Assembly: GCA_965247915.1 (NCBI GenBank)
Contig: OZ252048.1
Span: 3,286,001-3,350,000 of the forward strand
Direction: 5' to 3'
Source: JAKZRT01 sp965247915
GTDB lineage: Bacteria > Pseudomonadota > Alphaproteobacteria > Rhodobacterales > Rhodobacteraceae
DNA length: 64,000 nucleotides
Shown here: positions 16,978 to 26,835 of the stretch, piece after piece
Layout of the letters: each line of letters opens with the position of its first letter
Numbering within the stretch: the stretch's first letter is position 1
Program-made: the position numbers and the translations under genes
Notes under the pieces: model-generated
Databases searched by the model: none
What the model saw: only the letters and a program-made list of their open reading frames with translations
What the model was told of the DNA's origin: nothing

Positions 16978-17546
16978 GGGTCGCCCCACTGGTATCCCGA
17001 CGCGCGCAACAGCGCCGCGGTCTCGGCCAGGGGCAGGCCGACGACGGCGCTGAACGACCCGGAAATCCAGGGGATCAGGGCGCTGGCCGGGCCCTGAATG
17101 GCATAGGCTCCGGCCCTGCCGCGCCAGTCACCGGTGGCCAGATAGGCGTTCAGGTCTTCGTCGGACAGGCGCTTCATCCTGACTTGGGTGACCACGTCGC
17201 GGTGCCAGACCCGGTCGCCCAAGCGCAGGGCAATCGCGGTGATCACCCGGTGGCGGCGGCCTGACAGGCGGATCAGAAACTCGGCCGCCTCGCCGGCATC
17301 GCGTGGTTTGCCGAGGATGCGGCGGCCGAGGGCGACGGTGGTGTCGGCGGCGAGGATCAGATCATCCGGCCCGGCCATTACCGCCGCGACTTTTTGGCGG
17401 GCGATCCGGCAGCAATAGGCGCGCGGCAGCTCGCCCGGCCTAGGGTCTTCGTCGATTTCGGCGGGGCGGATGGCGTCGGGGATTACCCCGATCTGGGACA
17501 GAAGCTCCAGCCGCCGGGGGCTGGCCGAGCCGAGGATCAGGCGCAT
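16974..17546 (-). CDS. maf: Maf-like nucleoside triphosphate pyrophosphatase
   Basis: 190 residues. The start MRLILGSASPRRLELLSQIG is the Maf signature with the SxSPRR motif; ILAADTTVALGRRILGKP and the following Arg/Gln loops complete the fold. Maf proteins hydrolyse non-canonical or modified NTPs and limit their incorporation into nucleic acids. It follows infA by 10 bp and overlaps the RNase E/G start by 4 bp. Confidence 0.93.
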   Translation of the reverse strand: MRLILGSASPRRLELLSQIGVIPDAIRPAEIDEDPRPGELPRAYCCRIARQKVAAVMAGPDDLILAADTTVALGRRILGKPRDAGEAAEFLIRLSGRRHRVITAIALRLGDRVWHRDVVTQVRMKRLSDEDLNAYLATGDWRGRAGAYAIQGPASALIPWISGSFSAVVGLPLAETAALLRASGYQWGDP

Positions 17547-17556
17547 GGGGCGCCGC

Positions 17557-17775
17557 TTACTTGAAGCGGTAATTGATGCGGCCCTTGGTCAGGTCGTAGG
17601 GGGTCATCGCGACCTGAACCTTGTCGCCGGTCAGCACCCTGATCCGGTTCTTGCGCATCTTTCCCGCCATGGTCGCGACGATCTCGTGGCCGTTTTCCAG
17701 CTCGACCCGAAACGTCGCGTTCGGCAGGAGCTCGACGACGACACCGGGGAATTCGAGCGGTTCTTCCTTGGCCAA
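17557..17775 (-). CDS. infA: Translation initiation factor IF-1
   Basis: 72 residues: the OB-fold sequence KEEPLEFPGVVVELLPNATF through MTPYDLTKGRINYRF matches IF-1 over its length. The start is TTG at 17775 with CAGGAG six bases before it; the only ATG in frame lies 13 codons upstream and would add a tail foreign to IF-1. IF-1 binds the 30S A site during initiation. It is the first gene of infA-maf-RNase E/G-yacG. Confidence 0.93.
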   Translation of the reverse strand: MAKEEPLEFPGVVVELLPNATFRVELENGHEIVATMAGKMRKNRIRVLTGDKVQVAMTPYDLTKGRINYRFK

Positions 17776-17989
17776 GGGATCTCCTGTTTTTGACTGGCGC
17801 GGGTATGCGGGCAATGCGGGGGGTATTCAAGGCAGAAATGGGGGGCAGGCCGGAGCCCAGGCGGGTCGGGGGAGGCTTTGGTGGCCGTCAGGATAGGGTG
17901 CTCAAGGTTGAGCAGTATGTTAAGTTGTTGGTTTTGTTTGGGAAAGGGGGTTGTGGGTGGTGGGTGGTGAGTTGGGGGTCAGGAACGCA

Positions 17990-18391
17990 TCAAATACGCG
18001 AAATTGCATCGGCATAGTAGGCATTCCTAGGTTTACTCAAGTCACCAATATCTAGCGAGCCTGCAAGCAGGTTCATGAACGCGTCGTAATACGCCCTTCG
18101 AACACCCACTATTCGCTTCGTTCTGTAAACGAACCAATGGAATATGAGCCGCGACACCACTTTTCCAAAAAAACACCGAATTCCACATGCGGCTCGATAA
18201 ATCTCGCTGGGCAGCGGTGCGGTTTGAAAGTTACCAAGCACCTTCGCTCTCTTGAGGAGGGTCTTAACTTTGACGTGGGGTTCAACATTAACCCCGGTGG
18301 CAATAATCGAAAGTGGCCTCTGGCGATCAAATAGCTTGTCGGGGTGTCCGATATACTTGTAGTCGATCGCGAAAACTCGGCGAGGACTGAG
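17990..18391 (-). pseudogene. 3' fragment of an unrecognised protein, cut near an IS3 element
   Basis: An open frame of about 130 codons without a start begins next to the IS3 end at 18407, right after a stop in the same frame. Residues include FAIDYKYIGHPDKLFDRQR and RIVGVRRAYYDAFMNLLAG, and it ends at a TGA (17990-17992). Base composition is lower in G+C than the infA operon beside it, which suggests foreign origin. I do not recognise the family. The 176 bp before infA hold no other feature. Confidence 0.5.
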
Positions 18392-18426
18392 CTACTCCCC
18401 AACCGTTGGACAGTATTTGGCGCAAT

Positions 18427-19290
18427 CTAAGCTACTTTTTGCTCCTGCTGATCGGGTTGCGTTGTTTTATTTCTCTGCCAATAGACCACGGCTGGAGGCT
18501 GGCCGCCAAGTGCGGAATGCGGCCGCTTCTGATTGTAGAACTCCATCCATTTGCCGACGCCGGCCTTGGCCTCCGATCCAGTCTCCCAGGCGTGCAGATA
18601 GACGCACTCGTATTTCAGCGAGCGCCACAGCCGTTCCACAAAAATATTGTCGAGGAACCGGCCCTTGCCGTCCATCGAGATATGCACGCCTGTCCGCTTC
18701 AGTTGGCCCGTCCAGACAAAGGATGTGAACTGACTGCCTTGGTCAGTGTTCATGATCTGGGGCGGGCCAAACTTGTGGATTGCCTCGTTCAACGCCTCGA
18801 CGCAGAAGTCCGCTTCCAGCGTGTTCGAGATGCGCCACGCCAGCACTTTGCGCGTGTGCCAGTCCATGATGGCCAGGAGATACAGGAAGCCGCGTCGCAT
18901 TGGCAGATAGGTGATATCAGAACACCAGACCTGATTGGGGCGGGTCACACGAAGCCCACGTAGCAGATAGGGGTAAATCTTGTGGCCCTTCGCGGCCTTG
19001 CTGGTGTTGGGCCTCTGGTAGATCGGCATGAGGCCCATCAACCGCATGAGCCGTCGGATGCGCTTCTCGTTCACCAGATGACCTTCGTTCCGAAGATGCC
19101 ACGTCATTTGGCGCACACCGTAAAACGGCGTTTCCAAGAACTGCTTATCTATCAGGCGCATCAGGTCGAGGTTCATCGCGGTCTCACCCTTTGGCTCATA
19201 GTAAAAGGATGACCGTGAGATCGACAGCAAGGCGCATTGTTTGCCAACAGACAGGTTTGGAAGGCCTGGCTCAATCATCTTCCGCCTCAC
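18427..19290 (-). CDS. IS3-family transposase OrfB
   Basis: 287 residues, full length. DDE residues are in VWCSDITYLPMRRGFLYLLA, IMNTDQGSQFTSF and IFVERLWRSLKYECVYLHAW. The N-terminal segment SRSSFYYEPKGE and NEKRIRRLMRLMGLMPIYQR is the usual HTH_21 region of IS3/IS150-like OrfB. The frame is intact, so the copy may be mobile. Confidence 0.95.
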   Translation of the reverse strand: MRRKMIEPGLPNLSVGKQCALLSISRSSFYYEPKGETAMNLDLMRLIDKQFLETPFYGVRQMTWHLRNEGHLVNEKRIRRLMRLMGLMPIYQRPNTSKAAKGHKIYPYLLRGLRVTRPNQVWCSDITYLPMRRGFLYLLAIMDWHTRKVLAWRISNTLEADFCVEALNEAIHKFGPPQIMNTDQGSQFTSFVWTGQLKRTGVHISMDGKGRFLDNIFVERLWRSLKYECVYLHAWETGSEAKAGVGKWMEFYNQKRPHSALGGQPPAVVYWQRNKTTQPDQQEQKVA

Positions 19291-19580
19291 TTGCCGGCCC
19301 AGGGCTTGAGCTTTCTGGCCAAAAAATCGTTGGCGACGGCCAGCTCCCCTATCTTGGCGTGCAAGTCTTTAACCTGTTCTTCGTCAACTTCAGCCGCTTT
19401 CCTGCTGCCGCGCTCGAACACGCCCGACGCGCCTTCAAGCAACGCACGTTTCCATTGATGGATCATGGTAGGATGCACGCCAAACCGGCTCGCCAACTCT
19501 GAAACCGTCGCCTCCCCCTTCAGCGCCTCCAATGCCACCTTGGCCTTAAACTCTGGATGATGTTGCTTTCGTTTCGACAT
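19287..19580 (-). CDS. IS3-family transposase OrfA
   Basis: 97 residues with the helix-turn-helix FKAKVALEALKGEATVSELA and FGVHPTMIHQWKRALLEGA, then a leucine-heptad tail. It overlaps OrfB by 4 bp (ATGA-type), so OrfB may be made by reinitiation or frameshifting. Confidence 0.94.
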   Translation of the reverse strand: MSKRKQHHPEFKAKVALEALKGEATVSELASRFGVHPTMIHQWKRALLEGASGVFERGSRKAAEVDEEQVKDLHAKIGELAVANDFLARKLKPWAGK

Positions 19581-19788
19581 TTCTGATCTCCTTCGTGTTG
19601 AAGATCAGCAGACTACAAATCGCAGCTTACGTCAGTGTCCGAATTTCGGGGGGTAGCTCATTCATCCCTGTCTCCTTTTCAATTTTCACATCGGGTCTTT
19701 GCAATTGTGGACACTCATTGCTTGCGGTGCCTAGCCTGCAGGCTACGCTGGCAGCGGCAATAATTCCAGACCCGGGGCGCAATACCAA

Positions 19789-19803
19789 GCCGGTCTGACC
19801 GGC
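19789..19803 (-). terminator. Hairpin downstream of gltA
   Basis: On the minus strand GCCGGT-CAG-ACCGGC forms a perfect 6-bp stem, followed by TTGGTATT. It begins 10 bp after the gltA stop. The T-run is weak, so termination efficiency is uncertain. Confidence 0.5.
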
Positions 19804-19812
19804 GGTCCCGTC

Positions 19813-21108
19813 TTACCGGTCTTCAACATCCACATAGTCGCGCCGCGCGGCACCGGTATAAAGCTGGCGCGGGCGGCCGATTTTCTGGGTCGGATCGACA
19901 AGCATTTCCTTCCACTGGCTGACCCAGCCCACGGTCCGGCTGACCGCGAATATCGGGGTGAACATCGAGGTCGGGAAACCCATGGCCTCCAGAATAATGC
20001 CGGAATAGAAGTCAACGTTCGGAAACAGCTTCTTTTCTATGAAATAAGGGTCTTCCAGGGCCTGTTTTTCAAGGGCTTTTGCCACCTGAAGCTTGGGATT
20101 TTTTTCGATGCCCAGAAGGTTGAGAACTTCGTCGGCGCTTTCTTTCATAACCGTCGCGCGCGGATCAAAGTTCTTGTACACGCGGTGCCCAAAGCCCATC
20201 AGGCGGAAGGGGTCGTTTTTGTCCTTGGCGCGATCGATATATTCCGGGATCCGGTCAACCGAACCGATCTCTTCCAGCATTTCCAGACAGGCCTGATTGG
20301 CGCCGCCGTGTGCCGGCCCCCAAAGACAGGCGATACCGGCGGCGATACAGGCGAACGGGTTGGCCCCCGACGACGACGCCAGCCGCACGGTCGAGGTCGA
20401 GGCGTTTTGTTCGTGATCGGCATGCAGCGTGAAAATCCGGTCCATGGCGCGGCTGAGGATCGGGTTGACCTCATAGTCTTCGGCCGGAACCGCGAAACAC
20501 ATGCGCAGGAAGTTCGACGCATAATCCAGTTCGTTGCGCGGATAGATGAACGGCTGGCCGATCGAAAACTTGTAAGCCATGGCGGCAATTGTCGGCATCT
20601 TCGCGATCAGCCTGATCGACGCCACCTCGCGCTGCCACGGGTCGTTGATATCGGTTGAATCGTGGTAAAATGCCGACATTGCGCCAACCACGCCAACCAT
20701 CGTGGCCATCGAATGCGCATCCCTCCGGAAACCGCGGAAAAAGAAATGCATCTGTTCGTGGATCATCGTGTGATTGGTCACACGGGATTCGAAATCTTCC
20801 AACTCATCAGCAGACGGCAATTCGCCATAAAGCAGCAGATAGCAGACCTCGAGATAATGCGATTTGGCGGCCAGCTGGTCGATCGGATAACCGCGATGCA
20901 ACAGCTCGCCCTTGTCGCCGTCGATAAAGGTGATCGAACTTTCGCACGATGCGGTCGAGGTGAATCCCGGGTCATACGTAAACACGTCGCCCTGTCCATA
21001 GAGCTTGCGGATGTCGATCACGTCCGGCCCCGCCGTGGGCGACATGACCGGAAGATCTATCGACTGGTCGTCGATTGTCAGGGTCGCCGTGCGATTGGTG
21101 TCAGCCAT
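19813..21108 (-). CDS. gltA: Citrate synthase (type II)
   Basis: 431 residues, the length of hexameric type II enzymes. Catalytic motifs are GPAHGGANQACLEMLEEIG (active-site His) and MGFGHRVYKNFDPRA, with the late Asp in NVDFYSGIILEAMGFP. It condenses oxaloacetate with acetyl-CoA in the TCA cycle. It lies downstream of gltX with a 71-bp gap, and AGGAGGA-like sequence precedes its ATG. Confidence 0.97.
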   Translation of the reverse strand: MADTNRTATLTIDDQSIDLPVMSPTAGPDVIDIRKLYGQGDVFTYDPGFTSTASCESSITFIDGDKGELLHRGYPIDQLAAKSHYLEVCYLLLYGELPSADELEDFESRVTNHTMIHEQMHFFFRGFRRDAHSMATMVGVVGAMSAFYHDSTDINDPWQREVASIRLIAKMPTIAAMAYKFSIGQPFIYPRNELDYASNFLRMCFAVPAEDYEVNPILSRAMDRIFTLHADHEQNASTSTVRLASSSGANPFACIAAGIACLWGPAHGGANQACLEMLEEIGSVDRIPEYIDRAKDKNDPFRLMGFGHRVYKNFDPRATVMKESADEVLNLLGIEKNPKLQVAKALEKQALEDPYFIEKKLFPNVDFYSGIILEAMGFPTSMFTPIFAVSRTVGWVSQWKEMLVDPTQKIGRPRQLYTGAARRDYVDVEDR

Positions 21109-21179
21109 GGAAATCCTCCTATCGGGTCCGCGGTTGGGCCGGGACGGGGTTCAGGTGACGCTTTGGGAAGAGCGAAATC

Positions 21180-22595
21180 TCACTCGGTCGCGTCGGTCAG
21201 TCGGGCCAGCGTTTCGACGCGCCCGATGACAAGCATCATGTCGAACACACTGGGCGAAACCATGCGTCCGGCAAGCGCCGCGCGCAGAGGTTGAGCAATC
21301 TTTCCCAGTTTCAGCTCGTTGGCGTCGGCAAAACCGCCGACAGCCGCCTCAAGGTCGTTGCGTGTCCAGCTAGCATTTTGCAGGTGCGGCGTCAATTCTT
21401 TCAGCATACCACGGGAGATATCATCCAGCGCGGCCGCTGCTCTGCGGTCTGGGACCAAAGGGCGCTCGCTTAGAATAAAATGTGCTTTTTCAAGCAGTTC
21501 GGGCAAGGTCTTGGCGCTATCCTTCAAGCAGAACATGGCCCCGCTCAGCGCCGCCAGCTGCGCGTCGGTCAACGCATGTTTTTCTGCACCTGCACAATAA
21601 GCGACCAAAAGCTCCAAAACCCGGGCGTCGTCCATCGTTGCGATGTGGTGCCCCGACACATGGTCAAGCTTTTTGAGGTCAAATCGCGCCGGGGCTTTGC
21701 CGATGCCGTCAAGCCCGAACCATTCAATCGCCTGGGCGGTAGTGAACAGTTCATCGTTCCCGTGGCTCCACCCCAGACGCGCCAGATAATTGCGCATGGC
21801 CTCGGGCGGATAGCCCATGGCGGCATGATCGCCTACCCCGAGCGCGCCGTGGCGTTTGCTCAGCTTCTTGCCGTCAGGCCCGTGGATCAGCGGAATATGC
21901 GCCCAGACCGGAACCGGCCAGCCCATGGCCGCATAGACCAGCATCTGGCGCGCCGCGTTATTCAAGTGGTCATCGCCCCGGATCACATGGGTGACGCCCA
22001 TATCGTGGTCATCGACAACAACGGCCAGCATATAAGTGGGCGTACCGTCTGATCGTAAACAAATCATGTCATCGAGCTGATCGTTGCGAATGACGACGCG
22101 GCCCTGCACCTGATCGTCAATCACGGTGTCCCCCTCGCGCGGCGCTTTGACGCGGATCACAAATGGCGCATCGGGGTGGTTGGCCGGGTCGGCCTCGCGC
22201 CAGGGGCTTTGGAACAGCGTCGACCGGCCCTCATACCGCGCAGTCTCGCGAAAGGCAGCGATTTCCTCCTGTGTTGCGAAGCATTTATAAGCCGCACCCG
22301 CGTCCAGCATCGAATGCGCAACCTCGGCATGGCGCCCAGCGCGGTCGAACTGGCTGATTGCCTCGCCGTCATAGTCGAGCCCCAGCCAGGCCATGCCGTC
22401 CAGAATCGCCTGCGTCGCTTGCGGTGTCGACCGCGCCCGGTCGGTGTCTTCGATCCTGAGCAGAAACCTGCCACCGCGCCCGCGCGCGTAGAGCCAGTTG
22501 AAAAGAGCCGTGCGCGCCCCGCCGATGTGCAGAAACCCCGTCGGCGAGGGGGCAAAGCGGGTAACGAACTGGGGCGCTGCGGCGGCAGGGGACAT
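21180..22595 (-). CDS. gltX: Glutamyl-tRNA synthetase
   Basis: 471 residues, normal for a class I GluRS. The HIGH motif appears as PSPTGFLHIGGARTALFNW near residues 16-34 and KMSKS as GKKLSKRHGALG near residue 245. It charges tRNA-Glu, and in alphaproteobacteria often tRNA-Gln for later amidation. It is divergent from comEC, with 76 bp between the starts. Confidence 0.97.
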   Translation of the reverse strand: MSPAAAAPQFVTRFAPSPTGFLHIGGARTALFNWLYARGRGGRFLLRIEDTDRARSTPQATQAILDGMAWLGLDYDGEAISQFDRAGRHAEVAHSMLDAGAAYKCFATQEEIAAFRETARYEGRSTLFQSPWREADPANHPDAPFVIRVKAPREGDTVIDDQVQGRVVIRNDQLDDMICLRSDGTPTYMLAVVVDDHDMGVTHVIRGDDHLNNAARQMLVYAAMGWPVPVWAHIPLIHGPDGKKLSKRHGALGVGDHAAMGYPPEAMRNYLARLGWSHGNDELFTTAQAIEWFGLDGIGKAPARFDLKKLDHVSGHHIATMDDARVLELLVAYCAGAEKHALTDAQLAALSGAMFCLKDSAKTLPELLEKAHFILSERPLVPDRRAAAALDDISRGMLKELTPHLQNASWTRNDLEAAVGGFADANELKLGKIAQPLRAALAGRMVSPSVFDMMLVIGRVETLARLTDATE

Positions 22596-22966
22596 GGACG
22601 CGTTAACCTTCTGGAAACCATGAACGGGCGAGTGTTGCGCGGTCTAACGTTTGCCTGGACCGAGAACAAGAGTGGCGCAGCGCACCCCCATCACTGAAAG
22701 TTTCGACAACCAGCGCGGGCAGCTCTTTTTGTGGGTGCCACTTTGCCTTGGCTTTGGCATCGGGTCCTATTTCCAATTGCCGGTCGAACCCGGCCCCTGG
22801 AGGCTTGCCGGACTGGCGGCGTTGGCTGGCGGCGCGCTTGTTGCGGCAATTCGCAGCAAGTCCGTCCCGGCGGTCCTTCTGGGCGCGGTGGCGCTTGCCG
22901 TGCTCGGTCTGGTTCTGGCCGGCGCGCGGGCGCATGTCGTGGCCGGACCGGTCCTGAAATACCGAT

Positions 22967-24235
22967 GGGCACCTCTATAAATTGCATCTGGCGTGAACGC
23001 GCTGTAGATTTGCAGGATGATGCGGCGGAGGGATGGCAGTCATGGCACAGATGGGCTTTTTTGATCTTTCAGATCGTTACGAGAGCCTGGATGCGAAGAA
23101 GGACCCGCTGGTCGAGATCAATGCAGTTGTACCGTGGGAAGAGTTCCGCCCGCTTCTGGAGCAGGTCTGGCGCAAGCCTGAAAGTGAGCGGAAATCACGC
23201 GCGGGGCGCAAGCCGATGGACGCGGTACTGATGTTCAAAACCCTGGTTCTGAGCGCGCTTTACAACCTTTCGGACGATCAGGTCGAATACCAGATCCGGG
23301 ACCGGCTTTCGTTTATGCGTTTTCTGGGTCTTGGTCTTGGTGACCGGGTGCCGGACGCAAAGACCGTGTGGCTGTATCGCGAGGCGCTGGCGCAGGCGGG
23401 CAAGGTGGATGATTTGTTCAAACTCTTTGACGGACATCTGGCGCGGCAGGGCTACATTGCACGGGGCGGCCAGATACTGGACGCGTCCATCGTGCCGGTG
23501 CCGCGCAACCACAACACGCGCGCGGAAAACGCGGCGATCAAGGGTGGCGAGGTGCCGGAAGACTGGGAAAACAAGCCTGCCAAGCGATCACAGAAGGACG
23601 TTGATGCACGTTGGACCAAAAAGCACGGCAAAAGCCACTATGGCTACAAGAACCATGTGAATGTCGATCGTAAGCACAAACTGATCCGGCGCTATCACGT
23701 CACGGGCGCTGCCGTTCACGACAGCCAGGTGGTGGACGAGTTGCTGATGCGCGGCAACACCGCCTCCAGGGTCTGGGCAGATGCGGCCTACCGGTCGGAA
23801 GAAATCGAGGCGAAGCTCAGGGCGAGAGGACTGACAAGCCGCATCCACCGCAAGGGCAAACGGGGCAGGCCTCTGACCGAACAGGCAATGAAAAGCAACA
23901 GGACGAAATCCTCGGTTCGTGTCCGTGTCGAGCATGTGTTCGGCGCGCAGGCGAACGACATGGGTGGCACGCTGGTGCGAACCATCGGTCTGGCGCGGGC
24001 CAGGGCCAGGATCGGGATGAAGAACCTTGCCTACAACATCCGGCGGCTTGGCCAGTTGCACCGCCTAAACCCATTCCCGGTATGAAAACACGAGGATGCT
24101 GTGGCGATCTGCGCCACCAATGCCCGGCGCGGATTAAGGATCGAGACTGACCACCTAAAACCCAGCGTGCCGATGGCCGATAGAACCGAAATCAGGCATA
24201 ATATGCCCTCAGAATGTCAATAAATCGAGGTGCCC
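22967..24235 (+). mobile_element. IS5-family element inserted in comEC (1269 bp)
   Basis: Inverted ends GGGCACCTC from 22967 and GGGCACCTC read inward from 24235, each followed by an AT-rich ATxxATTG. The target duplication CGAT is exact at 22963-22966 and 24236-24239. The intact duplication and clean repair of the comEC frame on removal indicate a simple, probably recent insertion. Confidence 0.96.
23033..24085 (+). CDS. IS5-family transposase
   Basis: 350 residues; an alternative ATG three codons later (23042) fits the family start MAQMGFFDLSDRYESLD. DDE residues lie in ILDASIVPVPRNHNTR, RVWADAAYRSEEIE and VRVRVEHVFGAQANDMGG. Intact frame. Confidence 0.95.
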   Translation: MAVMAQMGFFDLSDRYESLDAKKDPLVEINAVVPWEEFRPLLEQVWRKPESERKSRAGRKPMDAVLMFKTLVLSALYNLSDDQVEYQIRDRLSFMRFLGLGLGDRVPDAKTVWLYREALAQAGKVDDLFKLFDGHLARQGYIARGGQILDASIVPVPRNHNTRAENAAIKGGEVPEDWENKPAKRSQKDVDARWTKKHGKSHYGYKNHVNVDRKHKLIRRYHVTGAAVHDSQVVDELLMRGNTASRVWADAAYRSEEIEAKLRARGLTSRIHRKGKRGRPLTEQAMKSNRTKSSVRVRVEHVFGAQANDMGGTLVRTIGLARARARIGMKNLAYNIRRLGQLHRLNPFPV

Positions 24236-25991
24236 CGATACTACGGCCCCGTGCAGGGCCGCGTCGTCGCCCTGGACCGCTCGCTCAGCGACCGGCCACG
24301 CATGCCACGCATGACGCTGGACCGGGTGGTGTTGGACGATATGGACCCTGCCACGACGCCCGGCCGGGTGCGGGTCTCGATCCACACGCGCGGCGCTGCG
24401 GCGCCCCCCGGCGTGGGGACGGTGGTCATTCTGACTGCCCATCTGTCGCCGCCGCAGGGGCCCGTTGAGCCGGGTGGCTTTGATTTTCAGCGCCGCGCCT
24501 GGTTTCAGGGGCTGGGCGCGGTCGGCTATACCCGCACCCCGGTTCTGCGGCTGGCAGCGCCCAACCCGCGCGGCGTTGCTTTGGCGGTTTCGCGCCTGCG
24601 ATTCATCATCAGCGCTGCGGTTCGGTCGCAAATTCCGGGCGATGCGGGCGGGTTTGCCGCGGCCATCGTGACCGGCGACCGCTCGGGCATATCGCGAGCA
24701 GCGCTCGACGATCTCAGGGCCTCGAACCTGGCGCATCTGCTGGCGATATCGGGGCTGCACATGGGGCTTTTGACCGGCTTTGTCTTTGCCGCGCTGCGGT
24801 TTTTGATGGCGCTGGTGCCACCCCTGGCGCTGCGCGTGCCGATCAAGAAACTCGCGGCCCTTGGCGCGCTTGGCGCCGGGGCATTTTACCTGACTCTGTC
24901 GGGCGGGTCGGTGGCGACCGAACGCGCCTTTGTCACGGTTGCCATGATGCTGGGCGCGATCCTCTTTGACCGGCGCGCGCTGACCCTGCGCGCGGTCGCT
25001 CTGGCGGCGGTCATCATTCTGGTTCTGCGCCCTGAATCGCTGATCGAACCGGGGTTTCAGATGTCTTTTGCCGCCACCACTGCGCTGGTCGCGGCGTTCC
25101 GGGCGCTGACGATCTGGCAGCCGGGGCGGGTTCCCCGCATGTTGCGGCCCGTGATGGGGCTGGTGGTTTCGTCGGCGGTTGCCGGAGCGGCCACCGCCCC
25201 GATCGCGGCCGCGCATTTCAATCAGATCGCGCATTTCGGCCTGCTGGCCAATCTTCTGTCGGTGCCGCTGATGGGGCTTTTGGTGATGCCGGCGGCGGTG
25301 CTGGCCGCAGCCCTTAGCCCGCTGGGGCTGGGCTGGATCGGGCTGGCGATCATGCGCCTTGGGGTGGCCTGGATCCTTGGCGTCGCCAACTGGGTGGCGG
25401 GCCTGGACGGGGCGCTCAGCCATGTGCCGACGCCGCCCACGGAAACCCTGCCGCTGATTGCCCTTGGCACGCTTTACCTGCTGCTCTGGCGTGGCCGCGC
25501 GCGGGTGGCCGGGCTGGCGCTGGCGGTTGCGGGCTTTGCGCTCTGGTTTGGGGCCGACCGGCCCGACGTGCTGATCTCGGGCACCGGCGGCACGGTCGGG
25601 GTGCTGACCGATAAGGGCCGGGTGCTGTCAAAACCGCGCGGCGAAGGCTTCGTGGCGCTTAGCTGGCTCGAGAACGACGGCGACAAGGTCGCGCAGGCGA
25701 CGGCGGCGTCGCGGGCCGGTTTTTCGGGTGAGCGGGGGCAGCGGGCGGGGCGTTCGCCACGACATCCATCGTGCATCTGACCGGCAAGAAGGGGGCCGAG
25801 ATGATCGCCGATGCCTGCGCGACCGGGGCGATGGTAATCACCACCGCAACTTCGGATATCAAAAATTGCCAGCTTTTCGATGCCGCGCGGCTGAAGAAAC
25901 TTGGGGCAGTTGCCCTATACCGGGACGCCGACGGACTGCGCATGATCAGCGCCAGCGCCAGCGCCGTCGCCGGTAGACGTCTGTGGAATTC

Positions 25992-26678
25992 TCAATAGGT
26001 GCGGATCAGCCCCACCAGCCGGCCCTGGACCTTGACCTTGTCCTCGGGCAGCACCCGGGTCTCGTAGGCCGGGTTCGCGGCTTCGAGCGCGATCGCGTGG
26101 CCCTTACGGCGGAACCGTTTCAGGGTTGCCTCGCGCCCCTCGACAAGTGCGACGACAATATCACCGTTCTGCGCGGTTGGGCCTTCGCGGATCACCACGA
26201 CATCGCCATCGTTGATGCCCGCGTCGATCATCGAATCACCTTTGACCTCCAGCGCATAGTGATGCGCCGTGCTGGTCAGCATCTGCCCCGGCACCGCCAC
26301 CGAATGGCTGACCTCGGAGATCGCCTCAATCGGTGTCCCGGCAGCAATCCGGCCCATCACCGGAATTTCGATCGCATGCAGCGCATCCACCGGCATCGCG
26401 CCCGCTGGCGGATCGGTTTTCTCGCCCTCAATTACGCGCGGCGAAAACCCCGACCTTTCCATCGCCTCGGGCAGCTTCACGATCTCGATCGCTCGCGCCC
26501 GGTGCGCCAGTCGCCGGATGAACCCGCGTTCCTCGAGCGCCGTGATCAGGCGGTGAATGCCTGATTTGGACCGCAGATCCAGCGCGTCTTTCATTTCGTC
26601 AAACGACGGCGGCACCCCGTCGCGCTGCACGCGCCTGTGGATGATTTCCAACAGTTGCCGCTGTTTCCTGGTCAACAT
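25992..26678 (-). CDS. lexA: LexA repressor of the SOS response
   Basis: 228 residues. The winged helix-turn-helix spans about 1-68 (PSFDEMKDALDLRSKSGIHR). The self-cleavage site Ala113-Gly114 lies in VMGRIAAGTPIEA, and the Ser-Lys dyad is Ser149 (VKGDSMIDAG) and Lys187 (ATLKRF). It binds SOS boxes and is cleaved when RecA filaments form. Its own upstream region has a classic alphaproteobacterial box, so it is autoregulated. It formerly followed moeA directly; the IS1595-family element now separates them. Confidence 0.97.
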   Translation of the reverse strand: MLTRKQRQLLEIIHRRVQRDGVPPSFDEMKDALDLRSKSGIHRLITALEERGFIRRLAHRARAIEIVKLPEAMERSGFSPRVIEGEKTDPPAGAMPVDALHAIEIPVMGRIAAGTPIEAISEVSHSVAVPGQMLTSTAHHYALEVKGDSMIDAGINDGDVVVIREGPTAQNGDIVVALVEGREATLKRFRRKGHAIALEAANPAYETRVLPEDKVKVQGRLVGLIRTY

Positions 26679-26724
26679 GCGCTCACCCTCCGAAGGCCCT
26701 GCGGGATCATGTCTTGCCCCGCTT

Positions 26725-26749
26725 GTTCGCGAATGTTCTAGCCCTGTTC
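26725..26749 (-). promoter_or_regulatory. LexA box, GTTC-N7-GTTC, with a third GTTC half-site
   Basis: GTTC at 26735-26738 and 26746-26749 are separated by exactly 7 bp, the alphaproteobacterial LexA operator. A further GTTC at 26725-26728 lies 6 bp from the first. The site is 57 bp upstream of the lexA start. Confidence 0.85.
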
Positions 26750-26835
26750 CCTTTTTGTGTCAACGGCCCCAAGAGGCGATGTTATACTTAACGTACCCAC
26801 CATCAATTCCTATATGATCTGTAAGGAGTTGAACC

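Larger units (their letters stand above)
18407..19642 (-). mobile_element. IS3-family element, a different type from the one at 14119
   Basis: It carries OrfB and OrfA overlapping by 4 bp on the minus strand. Likely ends are TGGACAGTATTTGG from 18407 and, read inward from 19642, TCGGACACTGACG. The repeats match only over about 8 bp, so exact limits are approximate. No target duplication is clear. Confidence 0.8.
22672..25998 (+). pseudogene. comEC: comEC/rec2 DNA uptake channel gene, split by an IS5-family element and frameshifted
   Basis: The GTG at 22672 opens a frame with the N-terminal membrane helices of ComEC, which stops in the IS at 22967. After the IS the frame resumes, and removal of the IS and one target copy restores KYRYYGPVQGRVVALDRS without a frame change. 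The competence core SNLAHLLAISGLHMGLLTG and about eight membrane segments follow. Near 25740 the frame shifts; the C-terminal metallo-hydrolase-like end (IVHLTGKKGAEM, GALYRDADGLRM-type) continues in another frame to 25998. Natural transformation through ComEC should be lost. The end overlaps the convergent lexA by 7 bp. Confidence 0.93.

Noticed and set aside
24209..25423. 404-codon minus-strand frame over comEC
   Set aside because: Arg/Gln/His-rich shadow of the membrane-protein frame.
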